Assembly (NCBI GenBank): GCA_020634815.1 | Contig: JACKBA010000033.1 | Location: 1 to 64,000 of the forward strand | From: Caldilineaceae bacterium | GTDB lineage: Bacteria; Chloroflexota; Anaerolineae; Caldilineales; Caldilineaceae | Reading direction: 5' to 3' | Length of the DNA: 64,000 nt | Shown: piece by piece, positions 36,645 to 44,181 of the stretch | How the letters are laid out: every line of letters starts with the position of its first letter | Numbering within the stretch: the first letter of the stretch is position 1 | The notes under the pieces: model-generated | Seen by the model: the letters and a program-made list of their open reading frames with translations, nothing else | Database searches by the model: none | What the model was told of the DNA's origin: nothing | Position numbers and translations under genes: made by a program

Positions 36645-36673
36645 AAAGCCCCGGCCAGAGCGGCCGGGGCTTT
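36645..36673. terminator. Bidirectional hairpin terminator
   Basis: AAAGCCCCGGCC and GGCCGGGGCTTT form a perfect 12-bp stem with a 5-nt loop. The A-run and T-run at the ends suit termination in both directions. It sits between the convergent PAS kinase and HU-like genes. A copy lies at 43950-43978. Confidence 0.75.
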
Positions 36674-36743
36674 GCGTTGCGCAGGGACATGCGGGCGGTG
36701 GGGCAGGGTCAGCGTTTACACCCGCCAGTGTGAGCCTGTCGCA

Positions 36744-37142
36744 TCAAGTCGGAATCTGCTCGCCGGGATGCGATTCGTTCCAGATCGTCACCAGCTCATC
36801 GCTCGTCTTGCCGATGGCTTCCCGGTTCCGGATGGTGCCCAGAAACTCGCCGGGCGTATTGATGTGGTAGGTGAGGTTGCGGTCGGGCCGCAGCCGGATC
36901 TGGATCGTACCGGCCAGGTCGATGGTAGGCGAATAGACGCCGATCCCTTCAACTTTGACACTGGCGCCCGTGCAGCAGAAGTAGTCGACGGCGTTGCGCA
37001 ACTCCTCGATGACGAGGCGCACATCGCTGGCGGCCACCGCACACTGACGTGAAATGTACGAAGCCAGCTCCTTCGTCTCCACCCGGCGGATGATTTCGAT
37101 GCTCGGGCAGTACGCACGAATGGCACGAATACGTTGGGTCAT
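36744..37142 (-). CDS. HU/IHF-like DNA-binding protein
   Basis: A 132-residue protein that resembles the HU-like family with an extra C-terminal tail. LASYISRQCAVAASDVRLVIEELRNAV matches the HU N-terminal helices, GASVKVEGIGVYSPTID the beta saddle, and the C-terminal part is acidic (SDELVTIWNESHPGEQ). It probably binds DNA and may compact or bend it. A paralogue lies at 53493-53888 and a fragment at 44049-44159. A strong AAAGGAGG ribosome-binding site lies inside an inverted repeat. It converges with the PAS kinase gene across a shared terminator. Confidence 0.78.
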   Translation of the reverse strand: MTQRIRAIRAYCPSIEIIRRVETKELASYISRQCAVAASDVRLVIEELRNAVDYFCCTGASVKVEGIGVYSPTIDLAGTIQIRLRPDRNLTYHINTPGEFLGTIRNREAIGKTSDELVTIWNESHPGEQIPT

Positions 37143-37148
37143 AGTGGT

Positions 37149-37166
37149 GATCCCTCCTTTGGGATC
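37149..37166 (-). promoter_or_regulatory. Hairpin enclosing the ribosome-binding site
   Basis: GATCCC and GGGATC flank AAAGGA immediately upstream of the HU-like gene, so the AAGGAGG Shine-Dalgarno lies in a 6-bp stem-loop. Folding would hide it from the ribosome. The remainder of the gap (37167-37579) holds no gene I can support. It does contain TTTCTTTGAAAGAA at 37466-37479, matching the array at 54163-54266. Confidence 0.45.
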
Positions 37167-37579
37167 AATGGTTCAGCGATGATGGAGGCGTCCGGGGTGT
37201 CGGTAGCGATTGTCGCACCAACCGCGTCTTGGGGGAAAGTCCCTTGCGACGATTACCTGTCCGGGATGTTCCATTTCGCTTGACGTTGGTAAGAAAGTAC
37301 TCAGCGTCCTGCGCTGGTAAAATCATGACATAATTCCGGGTGGGTTGGACAGCGACGGAAGGCTGGAAGTGACATACGACAAAGGGCCGATGCGCACAGC
37401 GCACGGCTACGCTATTCGGCCGCCGGCTGGTCGAGCGCTTCGGCGTAATGTGGGAGAAAAAGCGATTTCTTTGAAAGAAGTTGGCGGCGCCGGCCAAAAC
37501 ACGGGCGAAGGGATACAACACCATACATGCTCCCATGGTGTTGAATCCAGGCATCCTCGCATTTCTTCTGCCGGGTCCG

Positions 37580-39535
37580 TTACTGCAGAGAAACCCATGT
37601 CTCGGGTTCTGCGATTCCATTCTCCACATGATTGCGCTGAATGTGATAGGGAACATTGATGACCACAATGTTCTCATGCACGTAGAGGCGGAAGCGCAGG
37701 ATATTGGCTGTCTGATTATGCAGGAGGTTGGCCGCAACTGAGTTGGGGACAAACTCGGGAATCACCACCGTGATCAGCCGGTCGGGATATTCGTCGCTGT
37801 TGACGTGCTCGATGTACGTGATGAGCGGTGTCAAGATATCGCGGAAATCGTACGCAATCACGACCAACTCGATACCAATGGTTACTTCGGGGAAGCGCGC
37901 CCAACGCTGCCGGATTCGCTCCTCCTGTTCAGGAGACGTCACGATGCAGACTGCGCGTACGTCGCCAGCCAGTCGTTTGGCGTACTTGAGCGCACGCAAC
38001 GTGCCGCGGTGGATGTCGGCGATGGGCACGATGACGACATCGCCGATGTCGACCATGTCGATCGGTCGCAGATCCTGTGTACTGAGCGCCTCTGCTACGT
38101 CGGCGTAGTGCTTATGGATGGAGCGTAACCAGAAAACGAGCAGGGGGATAGCCACGACGACCAGCCAGGCTCCTTCCGTGAACTTGGTGATGACAAGCAC
38201 GGCGAAAACGATACCCGTCGTTACCGCACCGACGGCATTAACGGCGCGTTTCCACCACCAACCACTTTCGAAATGGATGACCGTTGCATCTGTATGTTTC
38301 GTCTCACCGGGCGGAACCTTTGCCACGCGCCCCATCAGGCGCACCATGCCCGCCTGCGACAGCGTGAAACAGAGCATGACGCCGAGAGCGTAGAGGGGCA
38401 GCATGGCAATCTCGTCAGCGGCGAATATGATGACGATGACCGAGGACAATAACGCCAGCGTGACTATCCCGGAACTGAACACCAGGCGGCTGCCACGGTT
38501 CTGCAGCCAGCGGGGCAGAAAGCCGTCATTGGCCAGAAAGGAACTCAACCGTGGAAAGTCCTGGTATCCCGTATTGGCGGCCAGGACGAGGATCAGCATA
38601 GTAAAGAGCTGCACCCAGTAGTAGAGCACGCCGTTGCCGGCCACCAGGCGTGTCATCTGCGAGAGCACACTGTCGCCTTCCTCCGGCACAATCGCCAGTT
38701 GGGTGGCGAGGAACGAAATGCCCATAAAGAGCGCCATGGCCATCACACCCATCCAGACCATGGTGACTGCCGCATTCCTCGATTCGGGCGGTTTGAAGGC
38801 CTGGACACCGTTGCTGATGGCCTCGATGCCCGTCAAGGCCGTGCAGCCGGCGGCAAAGGCGCGCAGTAGCAGCCAGACGAAGGCGAACTGCGTAACCGTA
38901 TCCGCCGGCGGCACCTGTACCGGATGGGGTTCGAGCGGCGCACCGGCCAGGCCGGTGTAACGCGCAAGGCCGATGCCGATGATGACGAGCACGCCGCCGA
39001 CAAAGGCGTAGGTGGGCAGCGCAAAGATGGTGCCGCTCTCGCGCACCCCGCGTAGATTGATCCACGTGAGCAGCACAATGGCGCCAAGCGCCAGGACGAC
39101 CCGAAAATCGTAGAGTTCGGGGAAAGCTGAAGTCATGGCGCGTACGCCTGCCGAAACCGAGACGGAGACGGTCAGAGTGTAGTCGACGAGCAGCGCCGCA
39201 GCGGCAAATAAGGAGGGCAGCGTGCCCAGGTTATCCTTGGTGACCGTGTACGCACCGCCGCCGCCTGGGTAGTGAAGGATGGTCTGGATGTAGCTGAAGA
39301 TGACAAAGATCACGAGCGCCGCGATCCCGATGGCGATGGGCATGGTCAGCCGCAGCGCACCGCTGCCCAGCAGGATGAGCACGCTCATGATGGCTTCGGT
39401 CGCGTACGCGTTGCTGCTGATTGGGTCCGAGGCAAAGACGGCAAGCGCGCGTGCTTTGTCCAGGCGTTCGTGTAGTTCGGCGCTGGTCGGGAAAGGCGGG
39501 CCGATGATGATATGTTTGATTTGTTGGAGCGTCAA
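37580..39535 (-). CDS. KimA-type APC/KUP potassium permease
   Basis: A 651-residue integral membrane protein with about 12 transmembrane helices and a soluble C-terminal region (~150 residues). The N-terminal segment ARALAVFASDPISSNAYATEA matches the KimA (YdaO) signature KALAxLSSDxxSSVAYGTE, and YPGGGGAYTV is the substrate-binding loop. B. subtilis KimA is a high-affinity potassium/proton symporter. I chose the TTG at 39535, where similarity begins, because AGAAAGG lies 7 nt upstream. It overlaps the small membrane protein gene and lies downstream of kdpDE. The C-terminus of KimA proteins binds c-di-AMP in some species, but no such site was identified here. Confidence 0.82.
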   Translation of the reverse strand: MTLQQIKHIIIGPPFPTSAELHERLDKARALAVFASDPISSNAYATEAIMSVLILLGSGALRLTMPIAIGIAALVIFVIFSYIQTILHYPGGGGAYTVTKDNLGTLPSLFAAAALLVDYTLTVSVSVSAGVRAMTSAFPELYDFRVVLALGAIVLLTWINLRGVRESGTIFALPTYAFVGGVLVIIGIGLARYTGLAGAPLEPHPVQVPPADTVTQFAFVWLLLRAFAAGCTALTGIEAISNGVQAFKPPESRNAAVTMVWMGVMAMALFMGISFLATQLAIVPEEGDSVLSQMTRLVAGNGVLYYWVQLFTMLILVLAANTGYQDFPRLSSFLANDGFLPRWLQNRGSRLVFSSGIVTLALLSSVIVIIFAADEIAMLPLYALGVMLCFTLSQAGMVRLMGRVAKVPPGETKHTDATVIHFESGWWWKRAVNAVGAVTTGIVFAVLVITKFTEGAWLVVVAIPLLVFWLRSIHKHYADVAEALSTQDLRPIDMVDIGDVVIVPIADIHRGTLRALKYAKRLAGDVRAVCIVTSPEQEERIRQRWARFPEVTIGIELVVIAYDFRDILTPLITYIEHVNSDEYPDRLITVVIPEFVPNSVAANLLHNQTANILRFRLYVHENIVVINVPYHIQRNHVENGIAEPETWVSLQ

Positions 39536-39705
39536 CGGAATACCTTTCTGCTTGACACAGGGTGAGGTTCTGACTTCAACTCGCCCAGAGGGGTGCGTGG
39601 GGGGCGGTGGCTGACTTCGATGCGAATCTCGTCCCAAAGGACGATGGCGAACAGTGCTATCGCAACAATGGCGATGGCTAGCCCGACCGGCTGGCTGACT
39701 AACAT
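39532..39705 (-). CDS. Small single-span membrane protein upstream of kimA-like gene
   Basis: A 57-residue protein with one transmembrane helix (VGLAIAIVAIALFAIVLW) and a charged cytoplasmic tail. The ATG at 39705 has AGAGG 7 nt upstream. Its TGA overlaps the TTG start of the KimA-like permease, a classic coupled pair. It recalls KdpF in size and position, but I see no sequence identity to it. It may be an accessory subunit or a leader that tunes translation of the permease. Confidence 0.65.
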   Translation of the reverse strand: MLVSQPVGLAIAIVAIALFAIVLWDEIRIEVSHRPPRTPLGELKSEPHPVSSRKVFR

Positions 39706-39781
39706 GGTGTAGCCTCTGAATATGGCGCCGGACAAAGCAGGTCCGACGTCTACAGCATAGCGGAAACGGAATCAGGGCAGG

Positions 39782-39820
39782 GTCAAGGTTTGAGAGAGGA
39801 AGATCAAGAAAATATCAAGA
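39782..39820. promoter_or_regulatory. Putative KdpE operator, three TCAAG half-sites
   Basis: GTCAAGG at 39782, ATCAAGA at 39803 and ATCAAGA at 39814 are spaced 21 and 11 bp apart. The same arrangement occurs at 43699-43737. Direct repeats at 11-bp pitch are typical for OmpR-family regulators such as KdpE. The site lies 77 to 116 bp upstream of the small membrane protein/kimA unit. Assignment to KdpE is inference. Confidence 0.55.
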
Positions 39821-39905
39821 GGATTTGGGTGCAGGCACATTGAGCCTGCCGGGCATGCCGCAGCGCAGGCGCGTAGCATTGTGTACTGGTGCGGGGTGCC
39901 AGGAT

Positions 39906-40592
39906 TCAGTCGGCGATGAGGCGATAGCCGACGCCAGGTTCAGTGACAATCAGCTTGGGTAGCGCCGGGTTGGACTCAAGCTTCTGGCGCAGTTGGCCGA
40001 AGTAGACGCGCAGATAGTGAAGCTCATCGACGTATTGCGGCCCCCACACCTCACTCAGAATCTGGCGATGGGTGAGCACCCTGCCGGGATGCTGGGCCAG
40101 CAGCCGCAGTAACGCATATTCGGTTGGGGTGAGCTTGACGGCTTCACCGCCCCGCGTGACGAGCCGGCGCGCCAGGTCAATCTGGACGTCGCCAAAGGTG
40201 AGCACCGGCTCCGGCGTTTGCGGGGTCATGTGACGCAGAGCGACGCGTAGCCGCGCCAGCAGTTCGACGGTGCTGAAGGGTTTGGTCAAGTAATCGTCGG
40301 CGCCGGCGTCGAGCGCGCTCACCTTGTCCAGGTCGGCGGCGCGCACCGAAAGCATGACAACCGGCGTCGTTGTCCACTCGCGCAGCCGGCGCAGCACTTC
40401 GACCCCCGACATATCCGGCAGATTCATGTCAAGAATGATGACATCCGGGCGATGCAGCACCGCCTGGGCCAGCGCGTTGTCGCCGCTGTCCGCCTCAAAG
40501 ACACGGTAGTCGTTAGCTTCCAGGCTGATGCGCAGAAAGCGCCGAATCTGGATTTCGTCATCTACAATCAGGATGTGCGGGCCTTCGGTCAC
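39906..40592 (-). CDS. kdpE: OmpR-family response regulator KdpE
   Basis: A 228-residue response regulator. The receiver (residues 1-120) has VDD at the acidic pocket, D55 in ILDMNLPD, and K in LTKPFS. The winged-helix DNA-binding domain (residues ~130-228) has LTPTEYALLRLLAQHPGRVLTHRQIL and ends PGVGYRLIAD, as KdpE does. In E. coli KdpE activates kdpFABC under potassium limitation. That operon is not present here, and the neighbour downstream is a KimA-type permease instead. The gene overlaps kdpD by 4 nt (ATGA). Confidence 0.92.
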   Translation of the reverse strand: MTEGPHILIVDDEIQIRRFLRISLEANDYRVFEADSGDNALAQAVLHRPDVIILDMNLPDMSGVEVLRRLREWTTTPVVMLSVRAADLDKVSALDAGADDYLTKPFSTVELLARLRVALRHMTPQTPEPVLTFGDVQIDLARRLVTRGGEAVKLTPTEYALLRLLAQHPGRVLTHRQILSEVWGPQYVDELHYLRVYFGQLRQKLESNPALPKLIVTEPGVGYRLIAD

Positions 40593-43285
40593 AGGGTCGC
40601 CTCCTTGACGGGCGGTGGCGGCGAACTCACAGGCAGGCGGATCGAGAAGGTCGTCCCACCGCCGGCGCGTGGCTGCACCGTCAACGTCCCGCCGTGCGCC
40701 TCGACCAGACCGCGGCAGATGGAGAGGCCGAGGCCGGTGCCGCCGGCAGCCGTCCCAGGCACGCGGTAGAACTTTTCAAAGATACGCTCGAGAGCATGAG
40801 CCGGAATGCCCGGTCCGCGATCTGAAATGTCCAGCCGCACCCACTCTCCTTCCGCTGCGGCCGTGATGTCCAGTGCGGAATCGGCCGGCGTATAGGAGCA
40901 GGCGTTGTCGAGCAGGTTGACCAGCACTTGCTCCATGAGGACGAAATCCATCTTGACGAGCGGTATCGCCGGTTCAATCACAACCGTGAGCGGCCGGCCG
41001 GCGATTTCGCCCTGGAGGCGACGCAACGCAACGCCGGCCACATCGCTGATGTCACACCACTCCACCTTGAGTTGCAGGCGGCCGGCATCCAGTCGCGACA
41101 TGTCGAGCAGGTTTTCGACCAGACGATTGAGCCGTTCGGCAGCCGACTCTATTTCGACCGCCAATTCCGTGCGTGAGGTCGAGTTCAGCGCTGTATTCGG
41201 GTCGAGCATACTGCTGGCGGCGCCGGCGATGGTGGCGATGGGTGTGCGCAATTCGTGCGAGATGGAATTGAGCAGCGTCGTGTAGAGGCGCTCGGATTCG
41301 CGCAACATGACCGCCTGTTCGGCCGCCTCATCGAGCAGTTCGCGCTCGATGACCAGTGCAACCTGGCTGGTAAAGGTCTCCAACAGCACTTCCTGGTCAA
41401 AGGATAGACGGCCAGGCTGTCGCGTGCGGACGCCTAGCACGCCAACGGTGCGGCCTGGCGTAGAAAGCGGACGAAATTGCGCCGAAGCTTGTGGCAGCGT
41501 TGCAGTGTGCCGGCCGGCGGGCCGATTGTTTTCAAAAGTCCAGGTTGCCACACCCGTATCCCTGTCGCCAACAGTGAGCGTGCTGGACGGATGCACGTTC
41601 TTGGCTAGCTTGCCTGCGTGCGTCAGCATGATGGCTACATCGGCGTCAAAGACGCGGCCGATCTGCTCGACCGCAGTTCGCAGCACGTCATCCATATTGA
41701 CGGCTGTGGCGGTCTCGTGTGCCAGCGTGTATAGCGCCGTCGTGCGATCGGCATTGTGTTGCGCCTGCCGTTCGCGTGTGCGCAGGCGTGCGGTGAGCGT
41801 TCCTGCAAAGAGCGCAATGGCAAAGTAAAGCAGAAAGAGGATGATATCCTCCAGCGCCGCAATCGCGAAGGTGAAGCGGGGGTGCATGAACAGATAGTTC
41901 CATGAGACGGCGCTGGCGGACGCTGCCAGCAGCGCGGGGCCACGCCCCAAATAAACGGCGATCAGCAGGACGGCCAGCAGGCTAATCAACCCGACTGCCT
42001 GGTACGTGATCCAGGGTACGGTCAGGTCGGCCGCCAGCAAGAGCGCAGTCACGCAGGTTACGATGACAAACGCCCACCCATAGTCTTGCCAGGTCGAGTG
42101 TGACTGGGTGATTGCGAAGGGAGGGCGAGGCGCACGAGTTGTAGCTTCCTTTTGCCCTGAGACAACATAGATGTCGGTCGTGCCACCGGCCTGGATGAGT
42201 CGTTCGACCAGCGATCCGCCGTGCAGCCAGTCTCGAAGCCGCGTATGCAGCGGACGGCCCACAATGATCTGTGTGGCGTTTCGTTGTTGGGCAAGACGCA
42301 ACAGGCCGGCGACGATATCTTCACCCGCTGCCGTGACAACTTCGCCGCCGAGCGTGCGCACAAGTTCCAGATTCTTTGTCAGCATCTCACGCTGCGCAGC
42401 CGTGAGCCTGGTCGACGTCTCGATAGACGCGGCAAACCACGGCGCTTCCAGGTTGTAGGCCATGCGGCGTGTCCAGCGAATCACCTCTTCGGAAAATGGG
42501 CTGGGGCTAACTGCCACCATCAGGCGCTCTCCCGATTTCCACGGGCCGGCGATACGCTTGACTTCCATGTAATCCTGAAGCTGGTGGTCTACGTGCTCGG
42601 CCGTCAGGCGCAGCGCCATCTCGCGCAGCGCCATCAAGTTGCCGATGCGGAAGAAGGTGTTGCCCGCCACCTCGGCGCCTTCAGGTGCGTGAACTTTTCC
42701 CTCTGCCAGACGCTTGCGCAGTGCCGCAGGCGTCAGATCGATGAGTTCGATCTCGTCTGCCAGGTCAAGCAGCGAATCCGGTATCCTCTGCGTGACCTCA
42801 ATCCCTGTGATCTGGCGAACGGCGTCGGCGCGACTCTCGAAATGCTGGACGTTGACCGTGGTGTAGATATCGATGCCGGCGTCCAGCAGTTCCAGTACAT
42901 CCTGATAGCGCTTGACATGGCGTGCGCCGGCGGCATTGCTCTGGGCAAGATCGTCAACGAGCAGGATTCGAGGCGCACGGGCCAAAGCGGCATCCAGGTT
43001 CATGGCGTCGAGGGCATCAACGGCGAGCCTGCCATTGCGCCCGGCGAGTTGTTCCAGCCCCACCAGTAGCAGATTTGTGTCGGGACTACCGTGCGTGTTC
43101 ACACAGCCCACGACGATGTCGACGCCTTCGGCCTGCTCTTTGCGCGCTGCTTGCAGCATGGCGGAGGTCTTGCCAACGCCAGGCGCCATGCCGAGGAAGA
43201 TTTTCAATCGGCCGGGCGGCTGCTGCGGCTCTCGTTGCCGCGCAGGAGTGGATTGTGAGCCGTGCAATGGGTGATGTGAACGCAT
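40589..43285 (-). CDS. kdpD: Sensor histidine kinase KdpD
   Basis: About 898 residues with complete KdpD architecture. The N-terminal KdpD domain has the P-loop FLGMAPGVGKTSAML and VVGCVNTHG. A Usp-like domain (SERLMVAVSPSPFSEEVI...IIVGRPLHTRLRD) comes next. Four transmembrane helices (~400-500) and a GAF domain follow, then HisKA with SHELRTP around residue 676 and a HATPase domain (LLDNACSY, DRGPGIP, GTGLGLS). It senses potassium or turgor and phosphorylates KdpE. The family-typical start is the ATG at 43285, 7 nt after a TACAAT -10, so translation may be leaderless. An ATG at 43294 overlaps the -10 and is unlikely. Confidence 0.93.
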   Translation of the reverse strand: MRSHHPLHGSQSTPARQREPQQPPGRLKIFLGMAPGVGKTSAMLQAARKEQAEGVDIVVGCVNTHGSPDTNLLLVGLEQLAGRNGRLAVDALDAMNLDAALARAPRILLVDDLAQSNAAGARHVKRYQDVLELLDAGIDIYTTVNVQHFESRADAVRQITGIEVTQRIPDSLLDLADEIELIDLTPAALRKRLAEGKVHAPEGAEVAGNTFFRIGNLMALREMALRLTAEHVDHQLQDYMEVKRIAGPWKSGERLMVAVSPSPFSEEVIRWTRRMAYNLEAPWFAASIETSTRLTAAQREMLTKNLELVRTLGGEVVTAAGEDIVAGLLRLAQQRNATQIIVGRPLHTRLRDWLHGGSLVERLIQAGGTTDIYVVSGQKEATTRAPRPPFAITQSHSTWQDYGWAFVIVTCVTALLLAADLTVPWITYQAVGLISLLAVLLIAVYLGRGPALLAASASAVSWNYLFMHPRFTFAIAALEDIILFLLYFAIALFAGTLTARLRTRERQAQHNADRTTALYTLAHETATAVNMDDVLRTAVEQIGRVFDADVAIMLTHAGKLAKNVHPSSTLTVGDRDTGVATWTFENNRPAGRHTATLPQASAQFRPLSTPGRTVGVLGVRTRQPGRLSFDQEVLLETFTSQVALVIERELLDEAAEQAVMLRESERLYTTLLNSISHELRTPIATIAGAASSMLDPNTALNSTSRTELAVEIESAAERLNRLVENLLDMSRLDAGRLQLKVEWCDISDVAGVALRRLQGEIAGRPLTVVIEPAIPLVKMDFVLMEQVLVNLLDNACSYTPADSALDITAAAEGEWVRLDISDRGPGIPAHALERIFEKFYRVPGTAAGGTGLGLSICRGLVEAHGGTLTVQPRAGGGTTFSIRLPVSSPPPPVKEATL

Positions 43286-43292
43286 ACCATCC

Positions 43293-43320
43293 ATTGTAGC
43301 GCATCAAGGGCCAGCGTCAC
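43293..43320 (-). promoter_or_regulatory. kdpD promoter close to the start codon
   Basis: Reading the minus strand, GTGACG (43320-43315) is a 4-of-6 match to the -35 consensus. It is followed by a 16-bp spacer and TACAAT (43298-43293). The ATG at 43285 begins 7 nt after the -10. There is no Shine-Dalgarno at this start. Confidence 0.55.
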
Positions 43321-43347
43321 TTCCTTGTTGTTCACGTAGGGCCAAAC

Positions 43348-43536
43348 CTAACGTGGATCGCCACACTCAATATCCGGTGGCTGCGTGCAGGGATAGACCA
43401 CTGCCTTCCGCTCTTGTTCCATGAGCCAGAGTACAGAATCGGGGTCGTGTGGTCTGCGCTGAGCGTGCCTGCCGACGAGACCCAGGCGGTCGATAACCCG
43501 ATTGAGTAGCCGGACGAATTCCTCAATGTTGACCAT
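43348..43536 (-). CDS. Hypothetical small protein upstream of kdpD
   Basis: A possible 62-residue protein starting MVNIEEFVRLLNRVIDRLGL and containing VLWLMEQERKAVVYPC. The composition is protein-like, and an overlapping reading frame starting at a GTG nearby is less so. Ribosome-binding support is weak, with AGGA 12 nt upstream. It lies between the putative KdpE site at 43699 and the kdpD promoter, so it could be the first product controlled by that site. Evidence for it being a real gene is modest. Confidence 0.4.
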   Translation of the reverse strand: MVNIEEFVRLLNRVIDRLGLVGRHAQRRPHDPDSVLWLMEQERKAVVYPCTQPPDIECGDPR

Positions 43537-43698
43537 GCTCCGCTCACTTCCTAGCTGACCTTGGCGCCGGCCGCCGGTATGAGCGCACCCCATTCATGAT
43601 TGTCATCTGGACGGAGAACGCGCTCGGTGCAGAGCCTGGCGCATCGTGACAAGTCCACAAGCTATCCAGAGCATGCACCAGGCCAGGGGCAAGAATGC

Positions 43699-43737
43699 AT
43701 CAAGGTACGTGAGATTCGCATCAAGAAAAGATCAGGA
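43699..43737. promoter_or_regulatory. Putative KdpE operator, second copy
   Basis: ATCAAGG at 43699, ATCAAGA at 43720 and ATCAGGA at 43731 reproduce the 21 and 11 bp spacing of the site at 39782. By eye, 28 of 39 aligned positions agree. It is 163 bp upstream of the small hypothetical gene and about 410 bp upstream of kdpD. The rest of 43537-43949 shows no gene I can support. Confidence 0.5.
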
Positions 43738-43949
43738 TGACCATGGAGGGCTTCACATAGTCTCTGAGCTTGGAACGAAGGTCGGGCTGCCACCACCCTA
43801 CCCATCATTCATCCCTCGACGTTGTCTGGCTGCCGTAGCCAATATGACAGGCGGCGTAGAGCGCCGAGCCAAGCACGATGGCTGACATTTTGGGGTAGGT
43901 GGCGCCTGCCCCTGCAACCTACTGGAAGGCAGCCAGAAGCAGGCAATGC

Positions 43950-44160
43950 AAAGCCCCGGCCAAAGTGGCCGGGGCTTTGCATTGCGCAGGGACATGCGGG
44001 CGGTGGGGCAGGGTCAGGGTCTACACCCGCCAGTGTGAGCCTGTCGCATCAAGTCAGAATCTGCTCGCCGGGATGCGAGTCGTTCCAGATCGCCGCCAGT
44101 TCATCGGCTGTCCTGCCGATGGCTTCCCGGTTGCGGATGGTGCCGAGAAACTCGCCCGGC
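43950..44160. repeat. 211-bp duplication of the 36645-36855 region
   Basis: This segment aligns without gaps to 36645-36855, differing at roughly 17 of 211 positions by eye. It includes the bidirectional hairpin terminator (43950-43978) and the 3' end of the HU-like gene. Similarity stops sharply at both ends. Confidence 0.85.
44049..44159 (-). pseudogene. C-terminal fragment of HU-like gene
   Basis: The minus strand encodes about 36 residues ending in a TGA. They correspond to the last part of the HU-like protein at 36744-37142 (GEFLGTIRN...DSHPGEQILT). The N-terminal DNA-binding part is missing, so this cannot work as the parent protein does. It is part of the 211-bp duplication and lies directly beside the stop of the IPT/BNR gene. 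Confidence 0.8.
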
Positions 44161-44181
44161 GGGTTGAGCAGACCAAATCTC

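Noticed and set aside
37143..37579. Small reading frames in the gap upstream of the HU-like gene
   Set aside because: None has a credible ribosome-binding site, domain or composition. The region is better described as regulatory or empty.
39536..39905. c-di-AMP (ydaO-type) riboswitch upstream of the KimA-like gene
   Set aside because: I looked for the conserved pseudo-symmetric core and could not find it. The space is short and carries a small gene and a KdpE-like site instead.
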